Shown here: positions 63,388 to 64,000 of the stretch, piece by piece
Layout: each line of letters opens with the position of its first letter
How positions within the stretch are numbered: the first letter of the stretch is position 1
DNA from: Sacculina carcini
Taxonomy: Eukaryota > Arthropoda > Thecostraca > Sacculinidae
Assembly: GCA_916048095.2 (NCBI GenBank)
Contig: OU696574.1
Coordinates: forward strand, 2,967,001 to 3,031,000
Direction of reading: 5' to 3'
DNA length: 64,000 nucleotides
Notes under the pieces: generated by a model
What the model was told of the DNA's origin: nothing
The model's input: the letters and a program-made list of their open reading frames with translations, nothing else
Database searches by the model: none
Translations under genes and position numbers: made by a program

Positions 63388-63391
<4 letters not shown>
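63172..63391 (+). pseudogene. Penelope-like element 5' end and start of ORF (plus, inverted copy)
   Basis: Encodes MSSDSRKVPRVKFSEQLSVL and HNSAQIAVDFNKSCIHNGLL, slightly longer than the minus copy, ending at a TA tract. Protein-level conservation between the two copies supports a real coding start. The ATG at 63218 overlaps the hammerhead-like core. It is truncated after about 60 codons. Confidence 0.6.
63201..63255 (+). ncRNA. Hammerhead-ribozyme-like motif, small variant
   Basis: In order: stem I strand ACTTCTC (63205-63211), core CTGACGA (63212-63218, fitting CUGANGA), a stem II hairpin (63220-63233, one mispair), core GAAA (63234-63237), palindromic stem III GGTACC (63238-63243), T and C as the expected cleavage site (63244-63245), and GAG closing stem I. 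Hammerheads are known in the pseudo-LTRs of Penelope-like elements, including small forms whose very short palindromic stem III acts by dimerising. One extra U lies between core and stem II, so activity is uncertain. The motif overlaps the ORF start. Confidence 0.5.

Positions 63392-63428
<37 letters not shown>
63392..63428. repeat. (TA)n microsatellite
   Basis: TA run that ends the Penelope-like element and begins the next Helitron cluster. Confidence 0.95.
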
Positions 63429-63429
<1 letters not shown>

Positions 63430-64000
63430 CCCGCCCGTCGTGCTGAACAATTCATAAAGTAAAACTCATATTCAATCCATAAAATATACTGAATACAAAT
63501 TAAAAAGCAAAAAAATTAACCTGTAAATACGTTCACCAATAAAAACTCTAAATGTGAATATTTTTATTTTAAATTTGACAAAATATTATCCCTCAATCCG
63601 CCTCATATATGAGCCTGTCCGTCGAGCGGAATAATTCAGAACACAAACACGTAACAAACAATGAAAGTTCTAGCATGTAAGCCCGTCCGTCGTGCGGAAC
63701 AGTTCATACTATAAAACTTGTATTCAATTCATAAGAGAAAAGGAACGTGAATGAAAAATGAAAAGAGTAAACCAATAAAAAATCAAAATTTCTAAATTTT
63801 TATATTATTTTCACAAAATATTTTCCTCAACCCGCCTCATATTTAAACCTGCCCGTTGTGCGGAATAATTCAAAATTCAGATACGAAACAATGAAAATTT
63901 ACTTAACTTTTTTATTGAATTGAATTGAATTGAATTATATTGAAAATTCACATATATGCATACGCTTTTCATGTGCATGAAAAAAACATGAAAAAAATGA
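63429..64000 (-). mobile_element. Short Helitron units (minus), truncated by window end
   Basis: Hairpins occur at about 63432-63446, 63618-63632, 63683-63697 and 63850-63864 in minus orientation, one with a CTAG end (63670-63673). They resemble the older units at 11-17 kb. A short (TTGAA)n-like run lies at 63914-63940. Confidence 0.55.

Larger units (their letters stand above)
62217..63391 (-). mobile_element. Rearranged, truncated Penelope-like element
   Basis: Penelope-like elements are non-LTR retroelements with a reverse transcriptase and GIY-YIG endonuclease. Here the minus strand carries only the C-terminal endonuclease part (63119-62607), a 3' region (62606-62430), and then the 5' end of another copy (62425-62217, same orientation). 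That is the tandem, pseudo-LTR arrangement typical of the group. An inverted copy of the same 5' end lies on the other side (63172-63391, plus). The reverse transcriptase is missing. The element lies between two (TA)n tracts, a common target preference for the group. Confidence 0.75.

Noticed and set aside
11150-64000. Regularly repeated hairpins resembling a CRISPR array
   Set aside because: Spacing is irregular, the 'spacers' are themselves related repeats, there are no cas genes, and the context is an animal-type repeat landscape. Helitron 3' ends explain the motif.

Overview
This window is AT-rich, repeat-dominated animal DNA, most likely from an invertebrate. Supporting signs are a Penelope-like element with a GIY-YIG endonuclease, an L2/CR1-type LINE, Helitrons, hAT and Tc1/mariner elements, and an arthropod-style TATA plus TCAGT promoter inside a likely solo LTR. 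I see no convincing host gene. The only long uninterrupted reading frame is a Tc1/mariner-type transposase (349 codons, minus strand, 56048-57097).

Layout. 1-1.3 kb: minisatellite and a non-autonomous Helitron. 1.3-8.9 kb: a different, less repetitive landscape with a 1.76 kb hAT element with target-site duplication (2060-3823), a decayed autonomous-type Helitron helicase fragment ending in a Helitron-like 3' terminus (5689-6545), a probable solo LTR (7163-8171) and otherwise unassigned sequence. 8.9-35.6 kb: Helitron-derived units in minus orientation, interrupted by a 5'-truncated LINE (14308-15489). 35.65-62.2 kb: related units, mostly in plus orientation, with two large minus-strand copies, head-to-head and tail-to-tail junctions, and an inserted Tc1/mariner element (55224-57552). 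62.2-63.4 kb: a rearranged Penelope-like element carrying two hammerhead-ribozyme-like motifs. 63.4-64 kb: minus-oriented Helitron units again.

The unifying signal in 8.9-64 kb is a GC-rich hairpin in AT-rich DNA, read as CCGCACGACGGGCGG (or CCGCACAACGGGCGG) in element orientation. At unit ends it is followed by about 8-9 bases and CTAG/CTAY and then T. That is the canonical Helitron 3' end (hairpin, short spacer, CTRR, insertion between A and T), and it often abuts a 5' end reading TCTATATATATAAAAGAG followed by TG/TCTG microsatellite. I name three unit types locally: B (1.9-2.0 kb, carrying tandem ~342 bp monomers made of two related halves), A (about 450 bp) and G (about 1.3 kb, containing an embedded hAT-like end). 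Modules of B-G-A have been copied by tandem and inverted duplication (offsets of 1179, 2413, 3125, 3693, about 10397 and about 11944 bp), so many copies are almost identical. Numerous short ORFs recur only because the DNA is duplicated; I do not consider them genes.

All family assignments are from reading the sequence; no search was run.
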